Shown here: piece after piece, positions 38,342-48,565 of the stretch | Position numbering within the stretch: position 1 is the stretch's first letter | Layout of the letters: the number at the start of each line of letters is the position of its first letter | Origin: Denitrovibrio sp. | Lineage (GTDB): Bacteria > Chrysiogenota > Deferribacteres > Deferribacterales > Geovibrionaceae | DNA: 64,000 nt | Direction: 5' to 3' | Assembly (NCBI GenBank): GCA_002869185.1 | Contig: PKTN01000001.1 | Coordinates: 62,001-126,000 of the forward strand | Notes under the pieces: generated by a model | The model's database searches: none | What the model was told of the DNA's origin: nothing | Seen by the model: the letters and a program-made list of their open reading frames with translations, nothing else | Made by a program: the position numbers and the translations under genes

Positions 38342-39898
38342 TTAATGATCTGAAGCTTCGTCGACTCCAACACCAAGATATGTACGAATCTTTTGCTTCT
38401 CGAATTTCTCTTGAGCTTCGAGGTCTGGAACCATTACAGAACCTAACCATGAGCCGAAGAAAGCGAGTGGCAGTGAGATAATTGTAGGGAACTTGTAAGG
38501 GAATATAGCTGCTTCGTTACCGAGCAGTGTTACCCATACTGTTGGGCTGAGGATGATAAGAACCATCGCAGATATACCACCGAAGAGGATACCCATAACA
38601 GCACCAGTTGTACTAAGTCTTTTCCAAACGATAGAGAGGAAAAGAGCTGGGAAGTTAGAACTTGCAGCAATAGAGAATGCAAGAGCAACAAGGAAAGCAA
38701 CGTTTTGTCCCTGGAAGAGGATACCAAGACCAACAGCAACAACACCGTAGATCATAGTAGCTACTCTTGCAGCTTTGAGCTTTTCGTTTTCATCAGCCTG
38801 TCCTTTACGGAATGTACTGATGTAAAGGTCGTTAGCTATAGCAGCAGAAGCAGCGAGTGCAAGACCAGCAACAACAGCCAAGATTGTAGCGAAAGCAACC
38901 GCAGAAATGAATCCGAGGAATGGTGTTCCACCTACAAGCTGAGCAAGCATAGGAGCAGCCATGTTTCCACCAGAACCAACAGCTGTGATAGCGTTCTTGC
39001 CCATGAGAGCAACAGCAGCGAATCCAACTATAGGGATGATAAGGTAGAAGTAGCCGATGAATGATGTTGCGTATACAACTGATTTTCTAGCTTCTTTAGC
39101 ATCTGGCACTGTGAAAAAGCGCATAAGGATGTGTGGAAGACCTAGAAGACCAAGCATGAGTGCAAGACCGAGTGAAAGTGCTTCGATAGGTCCTTTGATA
39201 AGTCCACCTGGGTTAAGCATTTCAACACCGAACTGAGTTTCAACAGCACCGTAAAGTGTCATAGGGTTGAAACCGAATTTAGCAAGAGCAAGAATCGTAA
39301 GAACTGTTACACCGAAAAGGAGTAGGCATGCCTTGATGATCTGTACCCATGTAGTAGCGAGCATACCACCGAAGATAACGTACATAAGCATAACTGTACC
39401 AACGATGATCTCTGCCATTGTATAAGGGATACCAAACATAAGTTCGATAAGTTTACCAGAACCAACCATCTGAGCAACTGTGTATGATATAACTACCATA
39501 AGACCAGTTACGGCAGATGCTGTTCTAATAGGACCTTCTTTAAGACGGGAAGCAACAACGTCAGCAAAAGAGTATTTACCGAGGTTTCTAAGTGGCTCTG
39601 CGATAAGAAACATAAGTGCAGGCCAACCAACAAGCCAACCCACAGCGTAGATCATGCCATCGTAACCTTTGAGGGCTACCATACAAGAAATACCGAGGAA
39701 TGATGCAGCAGACATATAGTCACCTGCAAGAGCTAGTCCGTTCTGAAATCCTGTAATACCACCACCACCAGTGTAGTAGCTTCCAGCAGATTGCTGTTGT
39801 TTTCTAGATACAAAAAATGTTACTGCAAAAGTAAGTAAAACTACGAGTGCGAAACAGCCGATTGCGACTGCGTTTGGTTCTCCAAATTTATAAGCCAT
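38342..39898 (-). CDS. actP: Cation/acetate symporter-like SSS-family transporter
   Basis: GGGITGFQNGLALAGDYMSAASFLGISCMVALKGYDGMIYAVGWLVGWP; paired with DUF485 gene. Confidence 0.92.
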   Translation of the reverse strand: MAYKFGEPNAVAIGCFALVVLLTFAVTFFVSRKQQQSAGSYYTGGGGITGFQNGLALAGDYMSAASFLGISCMVALKGYDGMIYAVGWLVGWPALMFLIAEPLRNLGKYSFADVVASRLKEGPIRTASAVTGLMVVISYTVAQMVGSGKLIELMFGIPYTMAEIIVGTVMLMYVIFGGMLATTWVQIIKACLLLFGVTVLTILALAKFGFNPMTLYGAVETQFGVEMLNPGGLIKGPIEALSLGLALMLGLLGLPHILMRFFTVPDAKEARKSVVYATSFIGYFYLIIPIVGFAAVALMGKNAITAVGSGGNMAAPMLAQLVGGTPFLGFISAVAFATILAVVAGLALAASAAIANDLYISTFRKGQADENEKLKAARVATMIYGVVAVGLGILFQGQNVAFLVALAFSIAASSNFPALFLSIVWKRLSTTGAVMGILFGGISAMVLIILSPTVWVTLLGNEAAIFPYKFPTIISLPLAFFGSWLGSVMVPDLEAQEKFEKQKIRTYLGVGVDEASDH

Positions 39899-39911
39899 TA
39901 ATCATTCCCCC

Positions 39912-40196
39912 TTATAGCATCTTCTTGATTTCTTCTACTTCTTTGTCATAGACCTTGTTAGCCCATACGACATAGATAATAGTGAGAAGCCAAGCTGAAA
40001 AAATAACGCCAAGGAACATTACGATTCCTACTGTTGCGTGGGAACCGACCCTTTGAGCTACAAATTCTTTGTTCAACGAGATTGTAAAAACATAGCCATA
40101 ATAGACAAAAAACAAGACTGCTAGCATTGAGTAGCTGAATCTCCAACGTCTCTTGATAAGATTCTTAAATCTTTCAGAGTTTAATACTTCTTCCAT
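39912..40196 (-). CDS. DUF485 family (YjcH-like) membrane protein
   Basis: Two TM small protein upstream of actP; FKNLIKRRWRFSYSMLAVLFFVYYGYVF. Confidence 0.88.
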   Translation of the reverse strand: MEEVLNSERFKNLIKRRWRFSYSMLAVLFFVYYGYVFTISLNKEFVAQRVGSHATVGIVMFLGVIFSAWLLTIIYVVWANKVYDKEVEEIKKML

Positions 40197-40240
40197 CCTT
40201 TCCTCCTATACGAATAGTTAAAAACATAAGAAAAAAACAT

Positions 40241-40282
40241 ATTGTCAACTAACTATGAACTCTGCGGGTTAAATTAGTTGAC
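40241..40282. promoter_or_regulatory. Inverted repeat GTCAACTAA-N21-TTAGTTGAC upstream of DUF485-actP
   Basis: 9-bp perfect arms read directly (40244-40252 and 40274-40282). Confidence 0.6.
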
Positions 40283-40675
40283 GATATTTTTAAAACATCT
40301 TTCTCTTTTCAGGCACTATTAATTACATTATAATAATTGAGTGTCAAGAATTATTTTCTTATTTCATGGTTTATTAGTGCTTTAAGCTGATTATAGGCTT
40401 ATTTGAATATTTATCATTTATGAACAAAAAGGTAGTTAACTATATGGTCAATTTAAAGTTTTTTTTTAGTGCAGATTAAATAAATAGTGCTGAATAAGCA
40501 GTTAAAGAATAAGAATAAATTTACAAATATAAAAAAAATAGTTATTTTAATACAAGTGATGTTTTTTTGTATATATTTATAAAAATGTACTGATAATTAC
40601 AAAAAATACGTTATATTATAACAATATTATATTTTAAATATATCGTGCAATTTTATTGATTAGAGGTTAAAAATA

Positions 40676-42565
40676 ATGATGAAATTTAGAGATGTTACTG
40701 AATTCTCCAAAATTATCGGACAGTTACAGTCGTTTTATTTATTTAATCACGTTTCTGAAGAACGACTGAATACTATGCTGGAAAAGGCTCAGATGCTAAC
40801 TCTTGATGGGGATGAGTTTCTATTCAAGAGGGGGGAGTCTTACCATCGTGGCGTCTATGTGATACTTGACGGTCAGGTCGACCTATATACCGAGAATGGT
40901 GATAGTGCAGAGATGGTATATGGAGATATCGTTGGCTTAACCACATTTTTGGGTAAGTCTAATTACTCAGTGACAGCTAAAGCTGAAGGTACTAGTGAAC
41001 TGGTTTTTCTACCAGAGCTATGCATCTATAAGCTTATGGAAGAGTTTGAGGACTTCAGAACAAAATATAATAAGCTGACATTCGATCGGCTTTTAAAGAT
41101 ATCTGGTGACAATCCTACTAATATAACAGAAAACACCTATAAGTCTGTGGGTGGAAGTATGACTACGCCTGTTTTGACTATAACAGGTAATAAATCTATT
41201 TTTGAAGCATCTTCTATAATGTCTGAGCATAGGGTCGGTTCTCTTGTTGTTACCAACGATGACGGCTCACTCGCAGGTCTACTTACGTCAAAACATATAG
41301 TCCATAAGTATATGGCAAACCCAGGTAGAGCGACCTTACCTATTGCTGTTTCTTACTTTATGAATAAAAAGCCTGTTGCTATGCCACCAGAGTTTCCTAT
41401 TGTTGAGGCTATTGCAGAGCTACAAACTCAGGGTGAGGACTATGCTATAGTTGTGAAATCTGGAATCCCTGTTGGGTTGATGTCTAATAAGGATCTTATG
41501 CAGATAGTCTTTCAGAATAGTAATATCTATAACTCACATATCAATGGAATGAGTACTCTCGACCAGCTTAGAGATGCACATCGCAACTTGTATGCAATTG
41601 CTAAGACTCTTGTTGCTAACTCTAGATTGACTAGTAGTATTTTACCAATCTTGTCATCTGTACACATAAATATTCAGAAGAAGGTTTATCAACTCACACT
41701 AGGCAGTATAGCACCAGAAATAGCTGATGTGATGCAACGTGTTACTAACTCAATGATAATTATGGGGAGTGGTGGTCGCAAAGAGATGATGCTAGACCCT
41801 GACCAAGACCACGCTTTTGTACTTGAGAACAATGCCACAGATGATGACAAGGCATTATTTATAAAATTTGGAGAAGTCTTTGCGGATAATCTTGCCTATG
41901 TAGGTTATGAGAAGTGCAAAGGGAACATTATGGCGTCTAACCCAGAGATGGTGAAGACTGTTAAGGAGTGGAAGAAGACTATAGCTGGTTGGTTAAACAA
42001 TCCAGGTAGTGAAGGACTCTTGTGGTCTGCTGTCTTTTTTGATATGGATAGATTTGAGGGTGACGAGACTCTCGTATGGGATATTAAAGAGTTTATCTCT
42101 ACTAATGTGCCGGAACGTCCTGTCTTCCTTATTCAGATGCTAGAGAAGGATGCGAATACAAAGCAACCTACAAATATATTCGGAAAGATTAACCTAGAGA
42201 AGGATGGCGAACATAAAGGGACTATCAACTTGAAAACAGCTGCTTTGACCTTCTTGGTTGATGTTACACGTGCTTTTACCCTTAGTGCTGGGCTGAACGA
42301 CCTGAACACTCTTGAGCGTGGGAAACACCTTGAGAGGAAAAAGGTACTCGCTTCAGAGACGGTCTCTGATCTTACAGGTTCATATGAGACTATAGTTGAT
42401 ATACTCCTTAAAGAGCAGATAGCTAAGGTTGAAGGTGGTGAGCTTCCTAATAAGAATATTAACCCTTCTGAGCTATCACTATATAACCGTGAACGCCTGA
42501 AAACTTCATTACAATTCATTACCAAGTACTTAAGTCGAGGCTTAAAGTCTCTTAAGATGAATTAA
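40676..42565 (+). CDS. cNMP-binding/CBS/DUF294 nucleotidyltransferase signalling protein
   Basis: cNMP-like N-terminus (DEFLFKRGESYHRGVYVILDGQVDLYT), CBS pair, GSGGRKEMMLDPDQDHAFVLEN nucleotidyltransferase motif. Confidence 0.9.
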   Translation: MMKFRDVTEFSKIIGQLQSFYLFNHVSEERLNTMLEKAQMLTLDGDEFLFKRGESYHRGVYVILDGQVDLYTENGDSAEMVYGDIVGLTTFLGKSNYSVTAKAEGTSELVFLPELCIYKLMEEFEDFRTKYNKLTFDRLLKISGDNPTNITENTYKSVGGSMTTPVLTITGNKSIFEASSIMSEHRVGSLVVTNDDGSLAGLLTSKHIVHKYMANPGRATLPIAVSYFMNKKPVAMPPEFPIVEAIAELQTQGEDYAIVVKSGIPVGLMSNKDLMQIVFQNSNIYNSHINGMSTLDQLRDAHRNLYAIAKTLVANSRLTSSILPILSSVHINIQKKVYQLTLGSIAPEIADVMQRVTNSMIIMGSGGRKEMMLDPDQDHAFVLENNATDDDKALFIKFGEVFADNLAYVGYEKCKGNIMASNPEMVKTVKEWKKTIAGWLNNPGSEGLLWSAVFFDMDRFEGDETLVWDIKEFISTNVPERPVFLIQMLEKDANTKQPTNIFGKINLEKDGEHKGTINLKTAALTFLVDVTRAFTLSAGLNDLNTLERGKHLERKKVLASETVSDLTGSYETIVDILLKEQIAKVEGGELPNKNINPSELSLYNRERLKTSLQFITKYLSRGLKSLKMN

Positions 42566-42685
42566 ACGTTGTAATTATTCATAAGATATGATTATTTAAA
42601 CACAAAACGTAGATATCGTTAACATAGTCTTTGGGGATATATTCTTCTTCGAAGTCATTACTAAATCTTTAAATGGAGAAAACAA

Positions 42686-43078
42686 ATGAAGAAAATGACT
42701 GTATTAGTTTCAGTTGAAAACGGATGTGCAGCGGATAAAGTTATGAAGCTGGCAAAAGAAAAACTGGGACTGAAGAAGGGTGCACGTGTTCTTAGCAATG
42801 AGGGTTTTAAAGTCCTCTTTGTATCTGGCATCATCCAGAAGACAGTTGAAAATGTCGAAGAGCTTAAGAAACACGAAGACTATGATATGGTTATCATCCC
42901 TTCTTTTTGGGAAGGAGTTCAAGCGTCACCACGAATCTATGATGTTAAGGTTTATATGAATAACACTCTTGGGTTTAGTGTATTTGTTTGTGCTGTGCCT
43001 AATAAGCCAACAGAATCGCAGGTAGAAGACGCGGCTGAAAATCTTTGTGATATTATTTCGGCTAATATTGGACTCTAA
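42686..43078 (+). CDS. Hypothetical protein
   Basis: 130 aa ORF with clear RBS (GGAGAAAACAAATG). Confidence 0.6.
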   Translation: MKKMTVLVSVENGCAADKVMKLAKEKLGLKKGARVLSNEGFKVLFVSGIIQKTVENVEELKKHEDYDMVIIPSFWEGVQASPRIYDVKVYMNNTLGFSVFVCAVPNKPTESQVEDAAENLCDIISANIGL

Positions 43079-43153
43079 TCTTATTCTTAACAGCTGAATA
43101 GAGTTCGTCGGATTGCCTTTGTTGGTAATCATGGCCGTACTCAAACTTTTAAG

Positions 43154-44452
43154 TTGGTTGCCGACCAATTAGAAGCGTCTGGGCTCAAGGTTTTCTGGAT
43201 AACCACCGGGTCACGTCAGATGCGTAATATTCTTGCGTACAGTTCTATATTTAATATTCTCGACCTTTCAACAATGAAAATATATTTATGTGACAATGGT
43301 CTGAAAGAGCTTGAACAGTATTCTACTGTTTCAGTGAATGGAATAATTGCTTCCGACAGGATATTGTCAAAGATGAAAAAAATCGAAGCTTTCTCTTATT
43401 TATGTTGTCTATTTAAATACATTAATGACTATCTGGTGAATAATGAGGTTGAAATGGTATTTGGCGAGGCTACATGGGCTCATGAGATGGTTACTGCCGC
43501 CGTTTGCAAAAAACTTGAAATACCTTACCTTGCCCCTGTAAATGTACGCTATCCATCGAGTAGGTTTGCCTTCTTTGAAGGTGTAACACAGAGCCACATA
43601 TACACTAATACATCGAAGATAGACTTAGTCAGTGGGGTAAAGTTACATGACAATTTCCTCATGAGCAACCCAAGTCCATTTTATATGACAAAACGATCTA
43701 AAGGTATAGTTAAACCTCTGATAAAGCATTTGCGTAGACATCTGACTAGAGACACAAGAGATAAGACAGTTCCTTCTATATATAGGCTGATCAGTAATGA
43801 AATATCAAAAAAATTTCCGAAGAACCAACAGAACCCGAAGCCTAGTGGTGATTATTACTATTTGCCTTTACAATGCCAACCTGAGTCATCAATTGATATC
43901 CTAGCTGGGTATTATAGAAATCAAAGAGAATTCGTGAGTAATGTTTCTAGAAGTTTACCCTATGGGGCAAAGCTAGTTGTGAAAGAGCACCCTCTCTCTG
44001 CAAAAGGGGAGAATTATGATTATATACCATCTGTTTTAACTGTCGCATCTACTGAGGATGGTTTTGAGCTGATACGCAACTCTAAGTGTGTAATAACCAT
44101 ATCTGGAACAGTGGCATATGAGGCTGGGCTTTTAGGTGTACCTGCGGTGATTTTTACTGACCTTTTCTTTAATGAATTACCTACAATTAAGCGTTGTTCA
44201 TCTATGGAGAAGCTCTCGGAGACAATAGAAGATATTATGAATACGAAAGCAGATAAGGCTTCTGTTATTGCTTTTCTTGCGAAGCTCTTTTCAATGAGCT
44301 ATGAAGGTTATTGTGAGTCTGTGGATGTATATCCTGATGCCCTCGATGAAGAGAACATCAGGATGGTGACTTATGCGTTTATGGATGTGATCGATTCTTA
44401 TTCTTCAACGAAGTCAGCAACAGCTGCTTCTATGTGTTCTAAGTTGATCTGA
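43154..44452 (+). CDS. Capsule/surface-polysaccharide glycosyltransferase-like protein (start uncertain, probably further upstream)
   Basis: C-terminal LIRNSKCVITISGTVAYEAGLLGVPAVIFTD; frame open upstream to about 43091 with RIAFVGNHGRTQTFKLVADQL. Confidence 0.65.
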   Translation: MVADQLEASGLKVFWITTGSRQMRNILAYSSIFNILDLSTMKIYLCDNGLKELEQYSTVSVNGIIASDRILSKMKKIEAFSYLCCLFKYINDYLVNNEVEMVFGEATWAHEMVTAAVCKKLEIPYLAPVNVRYPSSRFAFFEGVTQSHIYTNTSKIDLVSGVKLHDNFLMSNPSPFYMTKRSKGIVKPLIKHLRRHLTRDTRDKTVPSIYRLISNEISKKFPKNQQNPKPSGDYYYLPLQCQPESSIDILAGYYRNQREFVSNVSRSLPYGAKLVVKEHPLSAKGENYDYIPSVLTVASTEDGFELIRNSKCVITISGTVAYEAGLLGVPAVIFTDLFFNELPTIKRCSSMEKLSETIEDIMNTKADKASVIAFLAKLFSMSYEGYCESVDVYPDALDEENIRMVTYAFMDVIDSYSSTKSATAASMCSKLI

Positions 44453-45285
44453 TAAGCTTCAAAGAGTGAGCTTCTAGCCTCTTCAGGGGTTACATGGAAA
44501 CCTGCGACAACAATCTCAGTCTTGTGCTTAAGCTTCGCACTGTATAGATCATGCTCTTCAGTTGATTGTTAGTCAAAGTTCTTACCAGATACTTTTAATT
44601 TTCCTGCAAAATTTTCCTCAAGCACTTTTTTAACGAACTGTCTTACGAGGTCTTTATCTAGAGAGCCTTTGCCGTGTCCCATGGATACTGCTAGGTCGAT
44701 TTTAAGACCTTTAAGGGTATTTAACATCTCAAAGTTATTTCCGTATTGACTGTCTAAAACAGAATCTACGAAATCAGCTGCTGGAGCCTCTATGCTTATG
44801 TTTAGCTTACGATAAACTTCCCATTGGGTTACTTGGTCGTATGCATTATTTATGAATACAGGGCTGATTCCTGCTGATTGGTCATCAGTGAGCCATCTTG
44901 CAAAGTCAGCGAAACCTGCTGCCCCAGGACCAAAACCGCCAGAGAACATTATCACTGACTGTTTCATTGGGTCGATAAGACCATAACTGATGTCCCCGAG
45001 CATTCCACCTTCTAGTGGAGCTTCTTGTATGTCACCTTCGCGGTTGAACCATACAGGTAAAAATTGCTTCTCTTTAACGAGGGAGACGAAATGTAGTTTA
45101 CGGTCGCCGAGCTCTATTGGCTCAAAAATCTTAAACATTAGCTCACGTGAGCGCCCGTCGAAGAAACCATAGTCCATCCCGCCTTCTGCGAGTGTAGTGA
45201 GTCTATCGTCGAGATCGTGATAAAAGACCTCTTCTGCTGCTTCCAGCTTATAGTAGTTAATAGTTACGCTTTTTCTTTCTGACAT
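44398..45285 (-). pseudogene. Uncharacterised protein gene interrupted by an in-frame TAA
   Basis: ORF 44569..45285 ends ...KVSGKNFD* and the same frame continues QSTEEHDLYSAKLKHKTEIVVAGFHVTPEEARSSLFEAYQINLEHIEAAVADFVEE* to 44398. Confidence 0.6.
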
Positions 45286-45366
45286 AATTATATCTTCCCT
45301 TGAGTTTGTAGAAAGCCATCTTATACTATCAAATACATAATTAAAATGATTTTGTTGAGGTGAAAA

Positions 45367-45660
45367 ATGAGTGCAATGGCATATGTTTCTATAACTCCAC
45401 TTGGTGAGAGCGAATCTGTTTCGGAGTACGTCTCAAGGGCTGTTAGAGTTATTAAAGAGAGTGGACTTGAGTGGCAGCTTACACCTATGGGTACTGTACT
45501 TGAGGGAGAAACGCTAGCTGATGTCCTTACTGTTATAGATAGGGCAGCGGAAGAGCTTTCTGAATGTAACAGAGTCTCTATCTCTATAAAAGTTGACTAT
45601 AGAAGGGACAGATCTGGCGGTCTTGATAAAAAAGTTAAGAGAGTTATGGAGCAATTATAA
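45367..45660 (+). CDS. MTH1187/YqgV (thiamine-binding, DUF77) family protein
   Basis: MAYVSITPLGESESVSEYVSRAVRVIKESGLEWQLTPMGTVLEGE. Confidence 0.85.
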   Translation: MSAMAYVSITPLGESESVSEYVSRAVRVIKESGLEWQLTPMGTVLEGETLADVLTVIDRAAEELSECNRVSISIKVDYRRDRSGGLDKKVKRVMEQL

Positions 45661-45726
45661 TTATTTACACTAATGATTTGTAATGCTCATCCGATCTATT
45701 AAGTAGCAATAGATTAGGGTGGTATT

Positions 45727-45915
45727 ATGTCTCCAGATGATATCCTACACGGTGGACAGGAAGAGTTGGTGGAACGTATTAAACAACTCAGAAATGTAAT
45801 AGAAAAATCTGAAAAGTATGGTGTTGATTTTGGTGAAAATATAGATCGACTTCATGATATTGTGCTTGGAATGGAAGACATCCTTAGTCAGTATGACTCA
45901 GTGACTGGGGCTTAA
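45727..45915 (+). CDS. Small hypothetical protein
   Basis: 62 aa ORF, plausible RBS; weak evidence. Confidence 0.45.
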   Translation: MSPDDILHGGQEELVERIKQLRNVIEKSEKYGVDFGENIDRLHDIVLGMEDILSQYDSVTGA

Positions 45916-46015
45916 TTATATATGTAATGTGGTAAAACTTTCCCTGCCCGTCTGGTGACAATAAACTAGATGGGCTTTTTAGTGCCTATAATCGGCAATA
46001 TTTTCCCTAAAAAAC

Positions 46016-46030
46016 TGGCACGTCACTTGT
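46016..46030 (+). promoter_or_regulatory. Sigma-54-like promoter TGGCACGTCACTTGT
   Basis: TGGCAC-N5-TTGT, 36 bp upstream of ATG 46066. Confidence 0.68.
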
Positions 46031-46065
46031 TATATATAAGCCGAGAGGGAACACAGGAGATAAAC

Positions 46066-46470
46066 ATGGCATCAACAGCAATAAACGAACAACATGCTAT
46101 GATGAGACACAGGGTAGGCGACAATGTCGTTTTTGCTTCACCTAGTGAGCAGATACTCGATAGGGTCTATGACTTTCCTGAAGCTCTCCCCGAAAAAGCT
46201 ATGGACCTATTGGTAGATATGGCTTGTGATGACGAAGTTACAAACAAAGAGATGGATTATATCTATTTCGCAATCGTAACTTTACCGCTGATGGCAACAT
46301 CTGGAATGTTTAAAGACCAGAAGACTTGGTTTCTAAAAGAGAATAGATGCAGTTTTAAAGACTACATTAGATATAGACTTAATAAGCTGAACCACATGGC
46401 ATCCGAAGGCTATGACAGCAAATTTTGTGAGCGTATCAGACAGCTTCTATGGAGATTCACTGTCGTTTGA
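46066..46470 (+). CDS. Hypothetical protein
   Basis: AGGAG RBS before ATG 46066; sigma-54-like promoter lies inside the longer ORF-track call (45970). Confidence 0.65.
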   Translation: MASTAINEQHAMMRHRVGDNVVFASPSEQILDRVYDFPEALPEKAMDLLVDMACDDEVTNKEMDYIYFAIVTLPLMATSGMFKDQKTWFLKENRCSFKDYIRYRLNKLNHMASEGYDSKFCERIRQLLWRFTVV

Positions 46471-46541
46471 CCTCACGCACTGGGGAAACCCAGCCTAAAA
46501 TCGGCGTCGAAAGCGTGATTAATTCACGTTATACTGTCCTG

Positions 46542-46569
46542 GGGGTGCATCATTGTGCCCCCTATTTTT
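46542..46569. terminator. Terminator hairpin GGGGGTGCATCATTGTGCCCCC + T run
   Basis: Strong stem between convergent genes. Confidence 0.75.
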
Positions 46570-47512
46570 TTATAAACTCCAGAACACTCTTAACACTTAT
46601 ACTATCAACACATTCATTATTGCAGTCTGACCTGAACTTACCATTTTTTTCACATGGGGAGCAGGGTAGCGTAGATGTTATTGGGATAACGTCTGCAATG
46701 TTGCCTAAAATTCTATTTGGGTCTGTTGAGGTAAATATGCCTACCTTCTTAGTCTTTGTACAGCAAGCGAGGTGTAGAAGCCCGCTGTCGTTGCCTACGA
46801 ATAACTCCGCCGCATCTATTAAGTGGTAAGCGTCCGATAGAGTTGTCATACCGCATAGATTGGTGATTCGCTTGTGCTTAATGTCGATATTGTCTTCATC
46901 TAATCCGAGTAGGACAATATTGAAATCTGTTTTGTCAATTATTTCATTAATGAGTTTTGTGTATCCAGTCCATCTTTTGCATGCACTATCGTTCTGGCTA
47001 TTTCTTCCCCCGCCTGTTGCTAATGCGATGTATGGTTGCTCTGGGATGGTGATTTTGATTTTGTTAGGGTGAAATTCGTATCGTTTATTGTGTTTGGTAG
47101 CGCTAGGCAAACATTCAAGCATACCATCAATAAGAGAGCAATTTTTTATAAGGGTCAGCTTGATTATATCTTGGACACCAGCAAAGACAGGAAGAATTTG
47201 CCACCTCTTGTCTATATGCATTACATAGCACTTATCAAATTTACGTAATTTAAATATTAGCTTAATTGTTTCGGATATTTTTGATAAATAACTACCATTG
47301 TATATGATGTTATCATTAAATGTTATTATATCGTCAATATATGGGGAGTGCTTGATTGCTTCTAGACTACTTATTCCACAGGCAAGTGTTATGTGTTTCT
47401 TTGGAAAAATAGATTTATGAGCACGCATAAAAGGGACTAGCTGTAGTAGGTCACCTAGTGCTCCTGATCGTATTATTACTATTCGACTATCTATTGGCAT
47501 ATATTTATCCAC
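46562..47512 (-). CDS. Glycosyltransferase family 9 (heptosyltransferase-like)
   Basis: RIVIIRSGALGDLLQLVPFMRAHK; AAELFVGNDSGLLHLACCTKTKKVGIFTSTDP. Confidence 0.9.
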   Translation of the reverse strand: MDKYMPIDSRIVIIRSGALGDLLQLVPFMRAHKSIFPKKHITLACGISSLEAIKHSPYIDDIITFNDNIIYNGSYLSKISETIKLIFKLRKFDKCYVMHIDKRWQILPVFAGVQDIIKLTLIKNCSLIDGMLECLPSATKHNKRYEFHPNKIKITIPEQPYIALATGGGRNSQNDSACKRWTGYTKLINEIIDKTDFNIVLLGLDEDNIDIKHKRITNLCGMTTLSDAYHLIDAAELFVGNDSGLLHLACCTKTKKVGIFTSTDPNRILGNIADVIPITSTLPCSPCEKNGKFRSDCNNECVDSISVKSVLEFIKK

Positions 47513-47582
47513 TATGTAGATGCAAGATATGAATGCCGAGAACCGGATTAGATGAAATTATCCAAGAAAAGTAAACATAATA

Positions 47583-47607
47583 AAACCAGAGCCCTAGAGC
47601 TCTGGCT
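47583..47607 (-). terminator. Intrinsic terminator (rpsT)
   Basis: CCAGAGC-CCTAGA-GCTCTGG hairpin followed by T-rich tract on minus strand. Confidence 0.7.
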
Positions 47608-47630
47608 TATAATTATATTTTATCAGAAAG

Positions 47631-47897
47631 TTAGGCTGAGATAGCGTTAAGTCTAACAGTAAGTCTAGAAACTCTTCTAGAAGTTTGATTCGCGTGAATC
47701 ACTCCTTTCTGACCTACTTTAGATATGATCTTTACAGCGTCATTGTATGCTGCTGTAGCGACCTCTACATCATTAGCATCTGCTGCAGCGTAGAATTTTT
47801 TAACAATTGTTCTCATTCTTGACTTATAAGCCTTGTTTCTGAGTTTCTTTTTTTCACTTTGACGGATTCTCTTGTTCGCAGAGAGTGTATGAGCCAC
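47631..47897 (-). CDS. rpsT: 30S ribosomal protein S20
   Basis: MAHTLSANKRIRQSEKKKLRNKAYKSRMRT...KGVIHANQTSRRVSRLTVRLNAI. Confidence 0.95.
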   Translation of the reverse strand: MAHTLSANKRIRQSEKKKLRNKAYKSRMRTIVKKFYAAADANDVEVATAAYNDAVKIISKVGQKGVIHANQTSRRVSRLTVRLNAISA

Positions 47898-48051
47898 TTC
47901 GTCACCTCTAGTTTTTTTTATGAGCTGTAGACACTATCAGAAAGGGGTATAGATGTCAATAGTCGAGTGTAAATAATTACATATAATATCCACTTGCTAT
48001 AGAGCTTCTGTAGTGTTAAATTTCATAAAAATATATACCAAGGTGTGGCAA

Positions 48052-48381
48052 ATGAAAAGACCTTTTATTATGTTAGCAATAACCGCTCTACTATTCTCAT
48101 GTGGTGCAGCTCAGAACGCCTCTGTAACGCCTCCTGATGTAGCAGCGTATAAAGCAGTAGAGATCACTTCAAAGAGTAATTCTGGAAGGATTATAAGGCT
48201 TGAGAAGGAGCTTGATACAGCTAAGGCTGATATTGAAAGCTTACGTACTCAAAACAGACAACTTGCAGATAGTTATGACGGGCTTGTTGAGCTTTTCAAA
48301 GAGCACAGAGGTCTCACAATGATGCTTATTAATAAAATGAACGTTTTAGCTGGACCAGAGACTCCTGCTGAAAACAAGTAG
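48052..48381 (+). CDS. Predicted lipoprotein with coiled-coil
   Basis: MKRPFIMLAITALLFSCGAAQ; lipobox LFSC. Confidence 0.65.
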   Translation: MKRPFIMLAITALLFSCGAAQNASVTPPDVAAYKAVEITSKSNSGRIIRLEKELDTAKADIESLRTQNRQLADSYDGLVELFKEHRGLTMMLINKMNVLAGPETPAENK

Positions 48382-48406
48382 ACTTATTAAAATAATATCT
48401 GATTCA

Positions 48407-48431
48407 GGGGCATAGTATCTTTCTGTGCCCC
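48407..48431 (+). terminator. Hairpin GGGGCA...TGCCCC
   Basis: Stem-loop downstream of the lipoprotein gene. Confidence 0.55.
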
Positions 48432-48565
48432 CATATCTTTATATTCTCTTATAAACGTAGCACCTATCGTATCTAATACTAGAGATGAATGAGTAATTGT
48501 TGTTGATTAGGTTAATGTTTTTAGAGGGATGGTCTAAATAGAAAACTATTTTGAATTTAAGATAA

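Noticed and set aside
46449-46829. Plus-strand ORF 46449..46829
   Set aside because: Spans the terminator and lies antisense to the well-supported glycosyltransferase family 9 gene.
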